Assembly (NCBI RefSeq): GCF_007830315.1
Contig: NZ_VLKJ01000004.1
Location: forward strand, 186,001-250,000
Source: Novosphingobium taihuense
Lineage (GTDB): Bacteria; Pseudomonadota; Alphaproteobacteria; Sphingomonadales; Sphingomonadaceae
Direction: 5' to 3'
DNA length: 64,000 bases
This document shows, piece by piece, positions 51,510 to 61,887 of this stretch; the stretch's first letter is position 1, and each line of letters begins with the position of its first letter. Under the pieces are notes generated by a model. That model worked only from the letters and a program-made list of their open reading frames with translations, searched no databases and was not told where the DNA came from. The translations under genes were made by a program, and so were the position numbers.

Positions 51510-51562
51510 CGGGGAATCACTGCCGTACGCCCGGCGGGATTACAAGCGGATTAAGCGCTTGG

Positions 51563-52030
51563 TTAAAAGGCGCTACCCGCGAGCGCGTCGATAGCTCCCT
51601 GAAGAATGAGCGCTGCCGCGTGGGAATCGATTCGTTCGGCGCGCTTGGCCCGGCTGAAATCCTGCTCGATCATCGCACGCTCGGCCGCCTGGGTTGTCCA
51701 GCGTTCGTCCCAGAGCAGAATGGGCAGGCCGAGGTCCTCCAGATTACGCGCGATCGCCCGCGCCCCTTGCGAGCGGGGGCTTTCCGAACCATCCATGTTG
51801 AGCGGCAGGCCGATGACAAGCCCGCGCACATCGCGCTCGGCAATCAGGTTGGAAAGTTTGGCCTTGTCGGCCATGAATTTGCTTCGGATGAGCGTCTTGC
51901 CTGCCGTGGCGAAGCGCCAGTCGCGATCGCACAAGGCAATTCCGATGGTCTTCGTTCCGGTGTCCAAACCCATCAGCACGCCGCCCTCGGGCAGCAGATC
52001 GCGGATGGACAGGGCTGACTGGGTAATCAC
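51563..52030 (-). CDS. ruvX: RuvX/YqgF-type Holliday junction resolvase
   Basis: 155 residues from a GTG at 52030 that overlaps the upstream stop by 4 bp (GTGA); a longer ATG at 52060 would overlap more. The RNase H-like motif [19 protein letters not shown], the [15 protein letters not shown] segment and [15 protein letters not shown] give the expected acidic residues. RuvX is implicated in rRNA processing and junction resolution in different bacteria. It ends the pyrE-to-ruvX operon. Confidence 0.92.
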   Translation of the reverse strand: MITQSALSIRDLLPEGGVLMGLDTGTKTIGIALCDRDWRFATAGKTLIRSKFMADKAKLSNLIAERDVRGLVIGLPLNMDGSESPRSQGARAIARNLEDLGLPILLWDERWTTQAAERAMIEQDFSRAKRAERIDSHAAALILQGAIDALAGSAF

Positions 52031-53166
52031 CGTGCGGTTCCTCCGCGCGCCTCTTCCCATGCTGCGGTCCGCCGTCCGACGTCTGCTCTGAGATTGGACC
52101 AGAACAAGGGTATGTCATAGACGTGGTAGTTGTTGCCAGGGAGGACAAACGGCCCAAGATCCGGCGGATCACCTATCATCAGCAGGCCCGTTCTGGCGTC
52201 GCAGCGGGCCGGAACAGCCTTGGTGATCAACTCGCCGCTCTTCAGGTCCTTGCTGGGCTTCAACGTGCCGAGATTTGCCGAAGCAGGCGCACTGCCACCG
52301 ACGCTTCCGTTGAGCGGGTTGGTACAAAGCACAGGCTTTGCGTCTTTGGCTTTTCCATCAAGTGCAGGGCGCGTGCGATAGGCTTCAAGCACCAATTCCG
52401 GGTCGGCGGGTTCAGCGAAACTGGACCATGTCATGATGCAGCCAATAGCCTCAGCTTTGGCGCAAGCGGGCAGTCCAAGTGAAGGAAGGTCGTGTTCGAC
52501 CGAGATCGGCCAACCGATCGGGTAGGCGGCCACCACACGGGCAGCGAGCGGCGTACCGGCCACGCGATCCTTCAGCAGATGCATCAGATGCAACGCGCCC
52601 TGGCTGTGCCCAGCCAGCACAATTGGTGCATCGGGCGGTGTCGCTGCCAGGAAAGCATCGAAGGCTTGTCGAACGTCGAGGTATGCAGTGCTCAACGCCA
52701 GCTCCCCTTCGGCCTTGTCGGTAAGGAACGCGCCGAAGGCGGCTTGGCGATAGCGCGGAGCCCAGACCTGCGCCTGCCCGTTGAAGGCAGAGGCCATGCC
52801 TTGGACGAAATAGGTGGCACGGCGATTCGTATCGGTATCGTCGAGCGGGCCGTTCCAGCTCTCGCGCGCGAGGTAACTGGTCGGATGAATGAAGAACACG
52901 GCCGCTGACGCGCCCGGGCCACCAACACTCTTTGGGGCGCCAGCTGGAAGCCACTGCGCGGGATCGCCAGCACCGAGGCCGGGTCGGGCAAGCCACATGC
53001 GGTTGCCGGAATAGGCATCTGCGGGCAGCGGGTCGAGGCGAGCATAATCGACGCGCGGCACGAAGGCGAATCGGGTCAGTTCGTTCTGCCATATGCGCAG
53101 CGCAAAAATCGCCGCTATGACCATCACGACAAGCAATGCGATAAGATAGAGGAACTTGCGGGCCAT
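52027..53166 (-). CDS. DUF3089 alpha/beta-hydrolase-like protein
   Basis: 379 residues from the ATG at 53166. An N-terminal membrane segment ([20 protein letters not shown]) is followed by an alpha/beta fold with [21 protein letters not shown], the nucleophile elbow [10 protein letters not shown], and WSSFAEPAD; this is the DUF3089 layout. A membrane-tethered hydrolase is expected, substrate unknown. It follows the permease gene by 13 bp and overlaps ruvX by 4 bp, hence part of the long minus-strand operon. Confidence 0.85.
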   Translation of the reverse strand: MARKFLYLIALLVVMVIAAIFALRIWQNELTRFAFVPRVDYARLDPLPADAYSGNRMWLARPGLGAGDPAQWLPAGAPKSVGGPGASAAVFFIHPTSYLARESWNGPLDDTDTNRRATYFVQGMASAFNGQAQVWAPRYRQAAFGAFLTDKAEGELALSTAYLDVRQAFDAFLAATPPDAPIVLAGHSQGALHLMHLLKDRVAGTPLAARVVAAYPIGWPISVEHDLPSLGLPACAKAEAIGCIMTWSSFAEPADPELVLEAYRTRPALDGKAKDAKPVLCTNPLNGSVGGSAPASANLGTLKPSKDLKSGELITKAVPARCDARTGLLMIGDPPDLGPFVLPGNNYHVYDIPLFWSNLRADVGRRTAAWEEARGGTAR

Positions 53167-53179
53167 TGGCAGCAGACCT

Positions 53180-54241
53180 TCAGGCTGGATTGCGCTTCGC
53201 GTCGTTGCGCTCGGCCTGCCGCTCGAGCGCGATCTTGAGCATGGCAACTATCGGGTCGGCGAGCATCAGACCGAGGATGCCGAACAGCAGCCCGAACATG
53301 AGCTGCGCCCCCAGTACAAGAGCAGGCGCCAGATCGGCTGTCCGCTTGGCCACCATCGGCACGATGATGTTACCGTCGACAGTCTGCACGATCACATAGA
53401 CCGCTATACAGAAAAGACCCATCTCGGTGCCGCCTGAAAAGCCTACCATGATCATCAGCGCGCCCGAAATCGGTGCGCCGATATTGGGCAGGAAAGCGAG
53501 GAGGCCAGTCAAAAGGCCAAGCAGGGCCGCCATGGGCACGCCCCACCACGCGAGCAGTGCCCATGTCGCAACGCCTTCGACAGCCATGCCAATGAGTCGC
53601 CCGAACAGAAGCATGCGCAGCGACTTGCCCATGCGCTGGGCCGTCCCTTCCCAATGATGCCGACTGTCTTCCGGCAGCATCCACGCTACCCCGCGACGAT
53701 ACAGATCCGGCTCCAGGACAAAGTAGATCGAGAGGATGAAGATCAGGAACGCGGTGGTGAAGCCGCCGAAGATTCCGCCAAGCGCGCGAGTCACTTGCCC
53801 GACGCTGCCTAGAACCTGGCTGGCAATGCCCTGCAGATCGAAGCTCTGCATGGAAATGCCGTGGCCCTGCGCCCATAGCGTGAGATTGGTGATCTGGGTC
53901 TGGATCACCTTGGGCAGTTGTGCCGCCTGCTCCGCGATCTGCCCCCCAGCAAAGATCACCAACCAGATCAGGAAGGCGAAGGCACCAAGAAGAACGAGAG
54001 TGATCCGCACCCCGCGCGGCAGCCATGGTGCGACGCGTGCGATCAGCCGCTGCCCACCGTCGATCATCGCGGCAAATACCACGCCCCCGATAATGACCAT
54101 GATCGGCTGGGCAAGCATCACTGCCAGAGCGAACAACCCGGCGATGCCGAGCCAGACCGTGGCCTTCTTGGCTTCGCGGCGGACGAGGTCGTCGGTGATG
54201 TCGGTCGGTCCGGTACTTGTGGCCGGGTTCGTCTCGTCCAT
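53180..54241 (-). CDS. AI-2E-family permease (PerM-like)
   Basis: 353 residues from the ATG at 54241; a frame from 54340 adds residues overlapping lepB. Membrane pattern of the UPF0118/AI-2E transporter family: two spans near the N-terminus, a soluble central part, and a block of spans with LGLLTGLLAFLPNIGAPISG and VGFSGGTEMGLFCIAVYVIVQT (cut for length), with MFGLLFGILGLMLADPIVA at the end. Substrates are diverse or unknown. It follows lepB by 5 bp. Confidence 0.88.
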   Translation of the reverse strand: MDETNPATSTGPTDITDDLVRREAKKATVWLGIAGLFALAVMLAQPIMVIIGGVVFAAMIDGGQRLIARVAPWLPRGVRITLVLLGAFAFLIWLVIFAGGQIAEQAAQLPKVIQTQITNLTLWAQGHGISMQSFDLQGIASQVLGSVGQVTRALGGIFGGFTTAFLIFILSIYFVLEPDLYRRGVAWMLPEDSRHHWEGTAQRMGKSLRMLLFGRLIGMAVEGVATWALLAWWGVPMAALLGLLTGLLAFLPNIGAPISGALMIMVGFSGGTEMGLFCIAVYVIVQTVDGNIIVPMVAKRTADLAPALVLGAQLMFGLLFGILGLMLADPIVAMLKIALERQAERNDAKRNPA

Positions 54242-54246
54242 GCGAT

Positions 54247-55158
54247 TCACGGCTCCCCTGTTGCGCCATCGGGCAAAGGCTGGCGACGAATTTCGGGCCG
54301 AAGTCTGGTCCACGCACGGCCGTTGCGCAAGGCAGACCACCAGGTTGCCGGGTTCCAGCTTTCGCTGCCATCAAGCGAAAACGTGACGAACTCAGCTCGC
54401 CCGCCGACATTGGCCAGCGGCACCGGACCACCCAGCCCTCGCTCCTCGATCGGCGCGCGGCTGTCTGCCGAATGGTCTCGATTGTCGCCCATCAGGAACA
54501 CATGGCCCTCGGGCACGCGTGTTTCGGGATAGTTGTCCAGTATCTGGTCCATGTGATCGATGATCACGTAGCTCGCGCCGTTTGGCAGCGTCTCGCGAAA
54601 CGCTGGCAGCTCGTAGACTTCGCGTCCGTTGGCAAGTCGCGTTCGGTAGCGCTCGAACATGTCGTAGCAAGGCGCGCCGTCACAGCTGAGTTGCGGGTCG
54701 GCAGGGATCTGCACCGGAGGCTCTGCCTGCTGGGGCACGAGCTTGCCGTTGAGGATGATCTGGCCGTGAATCACCGCGATCCTGTCTCCGGGCAGTGCCA
54801 CGACGCGCTTGATGTAGTCCTCGTCCCTGTCAGGTGGAACGGCGATGACGATGTCGCCGTACTCCGGCGTCCGCGGCAGAATCCGTTCCTGTCCCCGCGG
54901 TAGCACGTGAAAAGAGGCCGACACCCACGACCAGCCGAACGGATACTTCGAGACGATCAACCTGTCGCCCACGAGCAGGTTGGGCATCATCGAGATCGAC
55001 GGAATGTAGAAGGGCTTGGCGATCAGGCTGTGGAACGTAACCACGGCCAGCAGCATCAGGAAAAGCCCGCGGATTTCGGCCCACCAATCCACGCCGCCGG
55101 GAGGGGGCGGGGGAGGGGAGACCTGTGCGGATGAATTATCGGAAAACTGGTCGGTCAA
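54247..55158 (-). CDS. lepB: Signal peptidase I
   Basis: 303 residues. A single N-terminal membrane segment ([16 protein letters not shown]) precedes the S26A serine-lysine dyad: S56 in [11 protein letters not shown] and K117 in [24 protein letters not shown] is the conserved late motif. Extra loops beyond the core (about 145-180, C-terminal tail) lengthen it a little. The enzyme removes Sec and Tat signal peptides on the periplasmic face. ATG overlaps the acpS stop by 4 bp; the usual rnc-era genes do not follow here. Confidence 0.97.
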   Translation of the reverse strand: MTDQFSDNSSAQVSPPPPPPGGVDWWAEIRGLFLMLLAVVTFHSLIAKPFYIPSISMMPNLLVGDRLIVSKYPFGWSWVSASFHVLPRGQERILPRTPEYGDIVIAVPPDRDEDYIKRVVALPGDRIAVIHGQIILNGKLVPQQAEPPVQIPADPQLSCDGAPCYDMFERYRTRLANGREVYELPAFRETLPNGASYVIIDHMDQILDNYPETRVPEGHVFLMGDNRDHSADSRAPIEERGLGGPVPLANVGGRAEFVTFSLDGSESWNPATWWSALRNGRAWTRLRPEIRRQPLPDGATGEP

Positions 55159-55574
55159 GCTTGAGGCTTTTCAGGAAGGGCGCGAGCCTCGATCACCACG
55201 AAGGCCTGTGCCCACGGATGATCGTCGGTCAGCGTGAGATGGACGACGGCTTGGTATCCCTCGGGCGTAATGGCTGCAAGACGGGCCGCTGCACCGCCGG
55301 TCAGCGCCAGAGTGGGCGCACCGGACTTGGCGTTGACTACCCCGATGTCTTTCATGAACACCCCGGCTTTGAATCCGGTTCCAACCGCCTTCGAGAAGGC
55401 CTCCTTGGCCGCGAACCGCTTCGCCAGCGTTCCGGCCATCGTGTAAGGGCGGCGCGCGGCCTTGGTTTTCTCGACGTCGGTGAAAACGCGATTGATGAAG
55501 CGCTCACCGAAGCGGTCCAGCGAGTTCTGGATGCGCTCGATGTTGCAGAGATCAGAGCCGATCGCGATGATCAT
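55155..55574 (-). CDS. acpS: Holo-[acyl-carrier-protein] synthase
   Basis: 139 residues from the ATG at 55574 (GAAGG upstream; 55598 would overlap pdxJ). [20 protein letters not shown] and [15 protein letters not shown] contain the magnesium-binding aspartate and glutamate of AcpS. It transfers 4'-phosphopantetheine from CoA to acyl carrier protein. Separated from pdxJ by 10 bp and overlapping lepB by 4 bp, matching the classic pdxJ-acpS-lepB cluster of proteobacteria. Confidence 0.96.
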   Translation of the reverse strand: MIIAIGSDLCNIERIQNSLDRFGERFINRVFTDVEKTKAARRPYTMAGTLAKRFAAKEAFSKAVGTGFKAGVFMKDIGVVNAKSGAPTLALTGGAAARLAAITPEGYQAVVHLTLTDDHPWAQAFVVIEARALPEKPQA

Positions 55575-55584
55575 GCGGGCGCCT

Positions 55585-56328
55585 TCACCGCGCCTCATCC
55601 ATCAGGTCACGCATCCGCCGGACTGCGCTTTCCAATCCAACGAAGATGGCCTCGCCGATCAGGTAATGACCGATGTTCAATTCCGCGAGCTGTGGAATGG
55701 CGGCAATGGGCTGCACGTTCTCATAGGTCAGACCGTGACCTGCATGCGGTTCGATACCGTTGCGTGCGGCAAGCGCTGCCATGTCGGCAATGCGCTTCAA
55801 TTCCACCGCTCTCTGCTCGCCTTCGGCATGGGCGTATTCACCGGTATGCAGTTCCACCACCGGAGCGCCCAGCTTCATAGCAGCTTCGATCTGGCGCGCT
55901 TCGGGGGCGATGAACAGGCTCACCCGAATTCCCGCATCCCTCAGTCGTGAAACGATCGGCGCGAGTCGGTTGTGCTGTCCAGCTGCATCCAGTCCGCCTT
56001 CGGTCGTGCGTTCCTCGCGCCGCTCGGGCACGATGCAGGCGGCAAGTGGCTTGTGACGCAGCGCGATCTCGACCATCTCGTCCGTCGCCGCCATCTCCAG
56101 GTTCAATGGCAGGTTGGTCGCTGCCTGGATGCGAGCAAGATCCTCGTCGCGGATGTGTCGGCGATCCTCGCGAAGGTGTGCAGTAATGCCGTCGCCGCCG
56201 ACGCTCGCCACGATCTCTGCGGCACGCACCGGATCGGGGTGATCCCCGCCGCGCGCATTGCGGATCGTGGCCACGTGATCGATGTTCACGCCAAGGCGAA
56301 GGCGGCCCGGAAAGAGGACGTTCATCAA
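55585..56328 (-). CDS. pdxJ: Pyridoxine 5'-phosphate synthase
   Basis: 247 residues. [36 protein letters not shown] (here [16 protein letters not shown]), [13 protein letters not shown] and [14 protein letters not shown] are the expected TIM-barrel motifs. The enzyme joins 1-deoxyxylulose 5-phosphate with an aminoacetone phosphate to give vitamin B6 phosphate. Its ATG overlaps the pyrE stop (ATGA) so the two are coupled. Confidence 0.97.
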   Translation of the reverse strand: MMNVLFPGRLRLGVNIDHVATIRNARGGDHPDPVRAAEIVASVGGDGITAHLREDRRHIRDEDLARIQAATNLPLNLEMAATDEMVEIALRHKPLAACIVPERREERTTEGGLDAAGQHNRLAPIVSRLRDAGIRVSLFIAPEARQIEAAMKLGAPVVELHTGEYAHAEGEQRAVELKRIADMAALAARNGIEPHAGHGLTYENVQPIAAIPQLAELNIGHYLIGEAIFVGLESAVRRMRDLMDEAR

Positions 56329-56909
56329 GGCTTGGCCCGGCTGCCCGGCTTCACCGCTTCGGTCGCGGCGAGTTCGGGCGGCAACTCGTCAGGGGCATAG
56401 GTCGGGAAGTTCAAGGCGACGAGCGGGAAGAACGGAACGCCGAGATCGACACTGCCAGCCGAACGATCGACCAGAGACGCAGCGGCAATCACCACGCCGC
56501 CCGCTTCCTCGATCGCCTTGATCGCCTCGCGGCTGGAAAGACCGGTAGTGACCACGTCCTCAACCATCAGCACCTTCTCGCCCGGATTGAGCGAGAAACC
56601 CCGGCGCAGTTCGAACGTGCCGGTCGGCCGTTCCACAAACATCGCCTCGACTCCGAGCGCGCGGCCCATTTCATGGCCGATGATCACACCGCCCATCGCC
56701 GGGGCGACGACCTTCTGGATCTGCTGTCGAAGCTCGCGCGGGATCTTCTGTGCCGTGGCAGCTGCAAGGCGCGAGGCACGCATCGGGTCCATCAGGACTC
56801 TCGCGCATTGGAGGTAGTGTGCGCTGTGACGGCCCGACGAGAGCAGGAAGTGACCCTCGAGCAGGGCTTGGCTGGCGCGGAATTCGGAAAGGATCTCGTC
56901 TTCGAGCAT
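56325..56909 (-). CDS. pyrE: Orotate phosphoribosyltransferase
   Basis: 194 residues from the ATG at 56909 (a start at 56939 is weaker). [35 protein letters not shown] and the PRPP-binding signature [14 protein letters not shown] define PyrE of the alphaproteobacterial type. It makes OMP from orotate and PRPP in pyrimidine synthesis. First gene of the seven-gene minus-strand operon that ends with ruvX. Confidence 0.96.
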   Translation of the reverse strand: MLEDEILSEFRASQALLEGHFLLSSGRHSAHYLQCARVLMDPMRASRLAAATAQKIPRELRQQIQKVVAPAMGGVIIGHEMGRALGVEAMFVERPTGTFELRRGFSLNPGEKVLMVEDVVTTGLSSREAIKAIEEAGGVVIAAASLVDRSAGSVDLGVPFFPLVALNFPTYAPDELPPELAATEAVKPGSRAKP

Positions 56910-57178
56910 CGGTCTGCCTGAAATGCTGCTGCAATGCACCGCAAATGGCCCTTGCCCGCGCCCGGGGCAACCCTTTTCGAACCCTTGTGTAACCGAGTGT
57001 TACTGCCTTGCCCGAATGGCCATGGAAGCCCCATGAAAAATATGCGTTCTGCGGCTTGAGGCTTGTGACAGCTACGCGTATAGGCCGCTCCAATCGAGGG
57101 ACTTAGGGAAGGGGCGAGAGCACCTTCCTGATGCAGCGCAACAAGCGCGCAAACAGGGAAAAAGCGGAAACTTTGACG

Positions 57179-58177
57179 ATGAGTCTTGCCGATACCGCCC
57201 GTTCCATGGGCAAAGCTTTCCGGACATTTGGCCGGACCCTTGGCGTCGCTGCTGCGCTGACTTTCGGAGCTCAGGCGATGGCTGCTGCACCTGCAGCACC
57301 GGTCGCTGCCGAAGCACCGGCTGCCGTCGCGAGCGACTCGGCCGCAGCTGCAGCGCCTGCTGCTGCTGAAGCCGCGCCGGTCGACAAGGGGTACTACACC
57401 CCGATGAAGCCGACGCCCGGCAAGGGTCAGCCGGTGGACACGGGCTGGACTTTCCAGGACCAGTACTCGCCGACGGGTGAACAGGCGCTGTGGATGCACG
57501 ACGTGATCCTCATGCCGATCATCGTCGCGATCTCGATCTTCGTGCTGATCCTTCTGGTGATCGTGGCAGCCCGCTTCAACAAGCGCGCGAACCCTGTCGC
57601 TTCGAAGACCAGCCACAACACGCTGATCGAAGTCGTCTGGACGCTCGTTCCGGTGCTGATCCTCGTTGTCATTGCGGTTCCGTCGATCCGGCTTCTGGCC
57701 CATCAGTACGAGCCCGCTCCCAAGGGTGCGGTCACCGTCAAGGTTACTGGCTACCAGTGGTACTGGGGTTACACCTATCCTGATAATGGCGGCTTCGAAG
57801 TCATTTCGAACATGCTTTCGGAAGAAGATGCGCTCAAGGCTGGTGAGCCCGGTCACCTTGCGGTCGATAACCGCATGGTCGTTCCGGTCGGCGAACCGAT
57901 CCGCATCCAGACCATCGGTTCGGACGTGATCCACGCCTTTGCCGTGCCGTCGCTGTGGTTCAAGCTCGACGCCGTGCCGGGCCGCATCAACGAGAAGGTG
58001 CTCTTCATCAAGGAGCCGGGCCTCTATTACGGCCAGTGCTCCGAGCTGTGCGGCGCCCGTCACGGCTATATGCCGATCGCGGTGGAAGCCCTGCCGCGCG
58101 ACAAGTTCGAGGCATGGGTGAAGACCCAGCCCGGTGGCACCGTGGGCGCGGCTCCTGCCGCTGCTCCTGCCGCCTGA
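57179..58177 (+). CDS. coxB: Cytochrome c oxidase subunit II
   Basis: 332 residues from the ATG at 57179; an ATG at 57131 is possible and would lengthen the n-region of the signal peptide. A signal/anchor (VAAALTFGAQAMAA) and Ala/Pro-rich stretch precede two membrane spans (VILMPIIVAISIFVLILLVI, VVWTLVPVLILVVIAV) and the periplasmic CuA domain, with the CuA ligands in QCSELCGARHGYMPI (two Cys, His, Met) and a distal His in IHAFAVPSL. It receives electrons from cytochrome c. First cox gene; coxA follows in 30 bp. Confidence 0.97.
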   Translation: MSLADTARSMGKAFRTFGRTLGVAAALTFGAQAMAAAPAAPVAAEAPAAVASDSAAAAAPAAAEAAPVDKGYYTPMKPTPGKGQPVDTGWTFQDQYSPTGEQALWMHDVILMPIIVAISIFVLILLVIVAARFNKRANPVASKTSHNTLIEVVWTLVPVLILVVIAVPSIRLLAHQYEPAPKGAVTVKVTGYQWYWGYTYPDNGGFEVISNMLSEEDALKAGEPGHLAVDNRMVVPVGEPIRIQTIGSDVIHAFAVPSLWFKLDAVPGRINEKVLFIKEPGLYYGQCSELCGARHGYMPIAVEALPRDKFEAWVKTQPGGTVGAAPAAAPAA

Positions 58178-58207
58178 CGCGAAGTTCATGGACAAGGTTT
58201 GACCGAG

Positions 58208-59899
58208 ATGGCCACCATTCCCGCAAACGAAGGCTTCGATGCGCATCATGATGCGCACGACCACGATCATGACCACAAGCCGGGCTTCTTTGCCCGCTGG
58301 TTCATGTCCACCAACCACAAGGACATCGGCACGCTCTACCTGATCTTCGCGATCTTCGCGGGAATCATCGGTGGCGCGGTGTCGGGCATCATGCGTGCCG
58401 AACTGGCAGAGCCGGGTATCCAGTACCTCGGCTGGTGGACCAACTTCGTCGGCGGCAACGCTGCCGATTTCAACCAGACGCTCCATATGTGGAACGTGCT
58501 GATCACCGCACACGGCCTGATCATGGTGTTCTTCATGGTCATGCCCGCTATCATCGGTGGCTTCGGCAACTGGTTCGTTCCGATCATGATCGGCGCGCCG
58601 GACATGGCCTTCCCCCGCATGAACAACGTTTCGTTCTGGCTGACCTTCGTGGGCTTCTGCTCGCTTATGATGTCGGCCTTCATGCCGGGCGGCACGGGTA
58701 TCGGCGCTGGCACGGGCTGGACGGTCTATGCACCGCTTTCCACTTCGGGCTCGGTCGGTCCTGCGGTCGATTTCGCGATCTTCTCGCTGCACCTTTCGGG
58801 CGCTGGCTCGATCCTGGGCGCGATCAACTTCATCACCACGATCTTCAACATGCGCGCGCCGGGCATGACCCTGCACAAGATGCCGCTGTTCGTGTGGTCG
58901 GTGCTGGTTACCGCATTCCTTCTGCTGCTCGCGCTGCCGGTGCTTGCTGCCGCGATCACCATGCTCCTGACCGACCGCAACTTCGGCACGACCTTCTTCG
59001 ATCCGGCCGGTGGCGGTGATCCGGTTCTCTACCAGCACCTGTTCTGGTTCTTCGGTCACCCGGAAGTGTACATCATGATTTTGCCGGGCTTCGGCATTAT
59101 CAGCCAGATCATCTCGACCTTCTCGAAGAAGCCGGTGTTCGGCTACCTCGGCATGGCCTATGCCATGGTCGCGATCGGTGTTGTCGGGTTCATCGTGTGG
59201 GCGCACCACATGTACACCACCGGCCTCGACGTGAACACGAAGATGTACTTCACCGCTGCAACCATGGTCATCGCGGTGCCGACCGGCATCAAGATCTTCT
59301 CGTGGATCGCGACGATGTGGGGCGGCAGCCTCGAGTTCAAGTCGCCGATGGTATGGGCGATCGGCTTCATCTTCCTGTTCACCGTGGGCGGCGTCACCGG
59401 CGTCGTGCTGGCGAATGGTGGCGTGGACGACAACCTGCACGACACCTACTACGTCGTCGCACACTTCCACTACGTGCTGTCGCTGGGCGCGGTGACTTCG
59501 CTCTTCGCAGGGTTCTTCTACTGGTTCCCGAAGATGAGCGGCCGCATGCACTCCGAGTTCCTGAGCCACTTGCAGTTCTGGATATTCTTCGTCGGCGTGA
59601 ACCTGATCTTCTTCCCGATGCACTTCCTCGGGGTCCAGGGCATGCCGCGTCGTTATCCCGACTACGCCATGGCCTACTCGTATTGGAACAAGATCGCTTC
59701 GATCGGTTACGTCATCATGGCCGTCTCGATCGTGATCTTCTTCATCAACATCCTCTACGCATTCCTTGCCGGCAAGAAGGCTGAAGCCAACTACTGGGGC
59801 GAAGGTGCGACGACGCTGGAGTGGACCCTGTCCTCGCCCCCGCCGTTCCACCAGTTCGAAACCCTGCCGGTGATCGACGACGCAGCTCACGCACACTGA
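58208..59899 (+). CDS. coxA: Cytochrome c oxidase subunit I (aa3-type)
   Basis: 563 residues from the ATG at 58208; the TTG at 58199 lacks a better site. Histidine-rich opening ([14 protein letters not shown]) is followed by the 12-span catalytic core with [20 protein letters not shown] (haem a ligand His), [17 protein letters not shown] (CuB His and cross-linked Tyr) and [17 protein letters not shown] (haem a3 and a ligands). Lacks unusual insertions. The His-rich N-tail may bind metal, a variable feature. Terminal oxidase core with coxB and coxC. Confidence 0.98.
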   Translation: MATIPANEGFDAHHDAHDHDHDHKPGFFARWFMSTNHKDIGTLYLIFAIFAGIIGGAVSGIMRAELAEPGIQYLGWWTNFVGGNAADFNQTLHMWNVLITAHGLIMVFFMVMPAIIGGFGNWFVPIMIGAPDMAFPRMNNVSFWLTFVGFCSLMMSAFMPGGTGIGAGTGWTVYAPLSTSGSVGPAVDFAIFSLHLSGAGSILGAINFITTIFNMRAPGMTLHKMPLFVWSVLVTAFLLLLALPVLAAAITMLLTDRNFGTTFFDPAGGGDPVLYQHLFWFFGHPEVYIMILPGFGIISQIISTFSKKPVFGYLGMAYAMVAIGVVGFIVWAHHMYTTGLDVNTKMYFTAATMVIAVPTGIKIFSWIATMWGGSLEFKSPMVWAIGFIFLFTVGGVTGVVLANGGVDDNLHDTYYVVAHFHYVLSLGAVTSLFAGFFYWFPKMSGRMHSEFLSHLQFWIFFVGVNLIFFPMHFLGVQGMPRRYPDYAMAYSYWNKIASIGYVIMAVSIVIFFINILYAFLAGKKAEANYWGEGATTLEWTLSSPPPFHQFETLPVIDDAAHAH

Positions 59900-59933
59900 G
59901 CCGGTCGTTGGCCCAAGGGCTGACACATGAAAG

Positions 59934-59962
59934 GGCCTCCGGAGCAATCCGGGGGCCTTTTT
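59934..59962 (+). terminator. Terminator-like hairpin after coxA
   Basis: GGCCTCCGGA (59934-59943), loop GCAA, TCCGGGGGCC (59948-59957) and TTTTT: 10-bp stem with one G-T pair and a U-tract, 34 bp after coxA. It could attenuate expression of the downstream ctaB-thrC part relative to coxBA. Confidence 0.8.
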
Positions 59963-60066
59963 CGTTGCCGCTGCATTACTGCAAGGGCAGCCCTTTTGGG
60001 TGCAGCCTCACCTCGTCCCCTTTCGCTTTCCATGGGCGTCAGCTGCGCGTATAGGCGCAGCCAATC

Positions 60067-60993
60067 ATGGATTCTGCACCCCCCCTTGGCTCCACCGTAG
60101 CCCTGCCCGCGGAGTGGCGCGATTTCTTCGCGCTGACCAAGCCGCGCGTGATGACGCTCGTCATCTTCAGCGGCCTGTGCGGCCTCCTCGCCGCTCCCGG
60201 AGAAATCCACCCCATCCTCGCCTTCACGGCCATTCTGTGCATCGCCATCGGTGCCGGTGGCGCGGCTGCATTGAACATGTGGTGGGAAGCTGATCTTGAT
60301 GCCGGGATGAAGCGCACGTCCAAGCGCCCCCTGCCTTCGGGGCGCATGGACCCTACGTCGGCCCGCGACTTCGGCTTTGCGCTGTCGGGCGCTTCGATCG
60401 TGATCATGGGGCTCGGCGTGAACTGGCTCGCTGCTGCGATCCTGGCGTTTTCGATCTTCTACTACGCCTGGATCTATACGGTCTGGTTGAAGCCGCGCAC
60501 ACCGCAGAACATCGTTATCGGTGGTGGGGCAGGGGCCTTTCCGCCGCTGATCGGCTGGGTTGCGGTCACGGGCGACATCACGCTCATGCCGGTGCTGCTG
60601 TTCCTGATCATATTCATGTGGACGCCGCCTCACTTCTGGGCACTCGCACTGTTCGTGCAGATCGATTACGCCAAGGTCGGCATACCGATGATGCCGGTTG
60701 TGGCGGGCGAGAAGTCAACGCGCCGCCAGATTCTGATCTACGCGCTATTGCTTCTGCCAGTCACACTCGCACCGTGGTGGATCGGCGGCACAGGCTGGGT
60801 CTATGGTGTCTCGGCGCTGGTGCTGGGGCTGATCTTCGTACTGCTTTCTGCGCAGGTCGGGCTCCGCGTGACTGGTTCGGACGACAAGATGCTGCCGGAG
60901 AAGCGGCTGTTCGGATACTCGATCCTGTACCTTTTCGTCCTTTTCGGCATGCTGGCGGGGGACCGGCTTGCCACTGTTCAAGGCTGGCAATGA
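60067..60993 (+). CDS. ctaB: Protoheme IX farnesyltransferase
   Basis: 308 residues with nine or so membrane spans and the UbiA-type motifs [20 protein letters not shown] (substrate-binding DxxxD) and [10 protein letters not shown] in loop 6/7. It converts haem b to haem o, needed to make haem a for this oxidase. The stop overlaps the start of a 57-aa ORF (ATGA). Confidence 0.96.
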   Translation: MDSAPPLGSTVALPAEWRDFFALTKPRVMTLVIFSGLCGLLAAPGEIHPILAFTAILCIAIGAGGAAALNMWWEADLDAGMKRTSKRPLPSGRMDPTSARDFGFALSGASIVIMGLGVNWLAAAILAFSIFYYAWIYTVWLKPRTPQNIVIGGGAGAFPPLIGWVAVTGDITLMPVLLFLIIFMWTPPHFWALALFVQIDYAKVGIPMMPVVAGEKSTRRQILIYALLLLPVTLAPWWIGGTGWVYGVSALVLGLIFVLLSAQVGLRVTGSDDKMLPEKRLFGYSILYLFVLFGMLAGDRLATVQGWQ

Positions 60994-61163
60994 TGAACGA
61001 CCCCCTCGATCACGTGCATCTCTCAAAGGAAGAATCCGAGCTCTATCGGGCCCGGCAGCGCAGCCGCAACAAGGTCATGGGCATCGTGCTCGGCTCGCTC
61101 GCGATCCTTTTTTTCGCCATTTCCATCGTGAAGATCGCCGCGCAGGTGACGGGCAAGCACTGA
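60990..61163 (+). CDS. 57-aa single-span membrane protein in the cox operon
   Basis: [20 protein letters not shown] begins a 57-residue protein with a basic middle ([14 protein letters not shown]) and one membrane span ([19 protein letters not shown]), ending VTGKH. The ATGATG start overlaps the ctaB stop by 4 bp and the stop is 1 bp before ctaG, so it is embedded between two assembly factors. Short single-span proteins in this position (CoxF-like) are known in alphaproteobacteria but are hard to recognise; I infer a CtaG or oxidase-assembly partner. Protein-level evidence is context only. Confidence 0.7.
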   Translation: MMNDPLDHVHLSKEESELYRARQRSRNKVMGIVLGSLAILFFAISIVKIAAQVTGKH

Positions 61164-61164
61164 G

Positions 61165-61806
61165 ATGGCAACGACGCTAGCGCCAGATGCGCGCAAGAAC
61201 CGTAAGGTCGCTCTGCTCGCAGCCGGTGGGGCCTTGGCCATGCTCGGCCTCGGATACGCCTCCGTGCCGCTCTATCGCCTGTTCTGCCAGGTGACGGGTT
61301 ACGGGGGCACCACGCAGCGGGCCACGGCAGAGAAGCTTGCTGGCGTGAAGGTCGCCGGCAAGATGATCCGTGTCCGGTTCGACGCCAACACCGCGCCCGG
61401 CCTGCCGTGGATGTTCAAGCCGCAGCAGGTCACGCAAGACCTGCGCATCGGTGAACGCAAGATCGCGACATTCGAGGCCCGAAACCTCTCCGGTCGTCCT
61501 GTCACAGGTACGGCAATCTTCAACGTCTCGCCCGAACAGGCCGGCAAGTACTTTAACAAGATCCAGTGCTTCTGCTTTACCGAACAGAAGCTCCTGCCCG
61601 GGCAGGACGTCCGGATGCCGGTGATCTACTACGTCGATCCGGCGATTCTCGACGATCCCGGTGCCAGCAACATCGAGGAGATCACGTTGAGCTATACGTT
61701 CAACGAGACTCCCGAAAGCGCTGCACAGGCGAACAATTCCGCCGGGGCCAAGCCTCTTGCCTTCTTGGCAGAAAAGCCTCTGGACCGCGCGCAAGTGCGG
61801 CGATAA
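61165..61806 (+). CDS. ctaG: Cytochrome c oxidase assembly protein CtaG (Cox11)
   Basis: 213 residues. A single N-terminal span (LAAGGALAMLGLGYASVPLY) precedes the Cox11 periplasmic domain, with a copper-binding CFC-type motif IQCFCFTEQKLLPGQDVRMP and the later LSYTF stretch. It delivers copper to CuB of subunit I. The C-terminal tail (SAGAKPLAFLAEKPLDRA) is a small extension. 81 bp later comes coxC. Confidence 0.96.
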   Translation: MATTLAPDARKNRKVALLAAGGALAMLGLGYASVPLYRLFCQVTGYGGTTQRATAEKLAGVKVAGKMIRVRFDANTAPGLPWMFKPQQVTQDLRIGERKIATFEARNLSGRPVTGTAIFNVSPEQAGKYFNKIQCFCFTEQKLLPGQDVRMPVIYYVDPAILDDPGASNIEEITLSYTFNETPESAAQANNSAGAKPLAFLAEKPLDRAQVRR

Positions 61807-61887
61807 AGGCCCAAGTGAACTGAGCCCGGAGCGTATCGCTGCGGGCCTGCCATTACGACCAGACTTGACTGGGGGAATTCGACGATC

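Noticed and set aside
56792..59947. Minus-strand open frame of 1051 codons across coxB-coxA
   Set aside because: It is antisense to certain cox genes, has a low-complexity His/Arg/Asp-rich composition typical of GC-rich shadow frames and shows no family motif.
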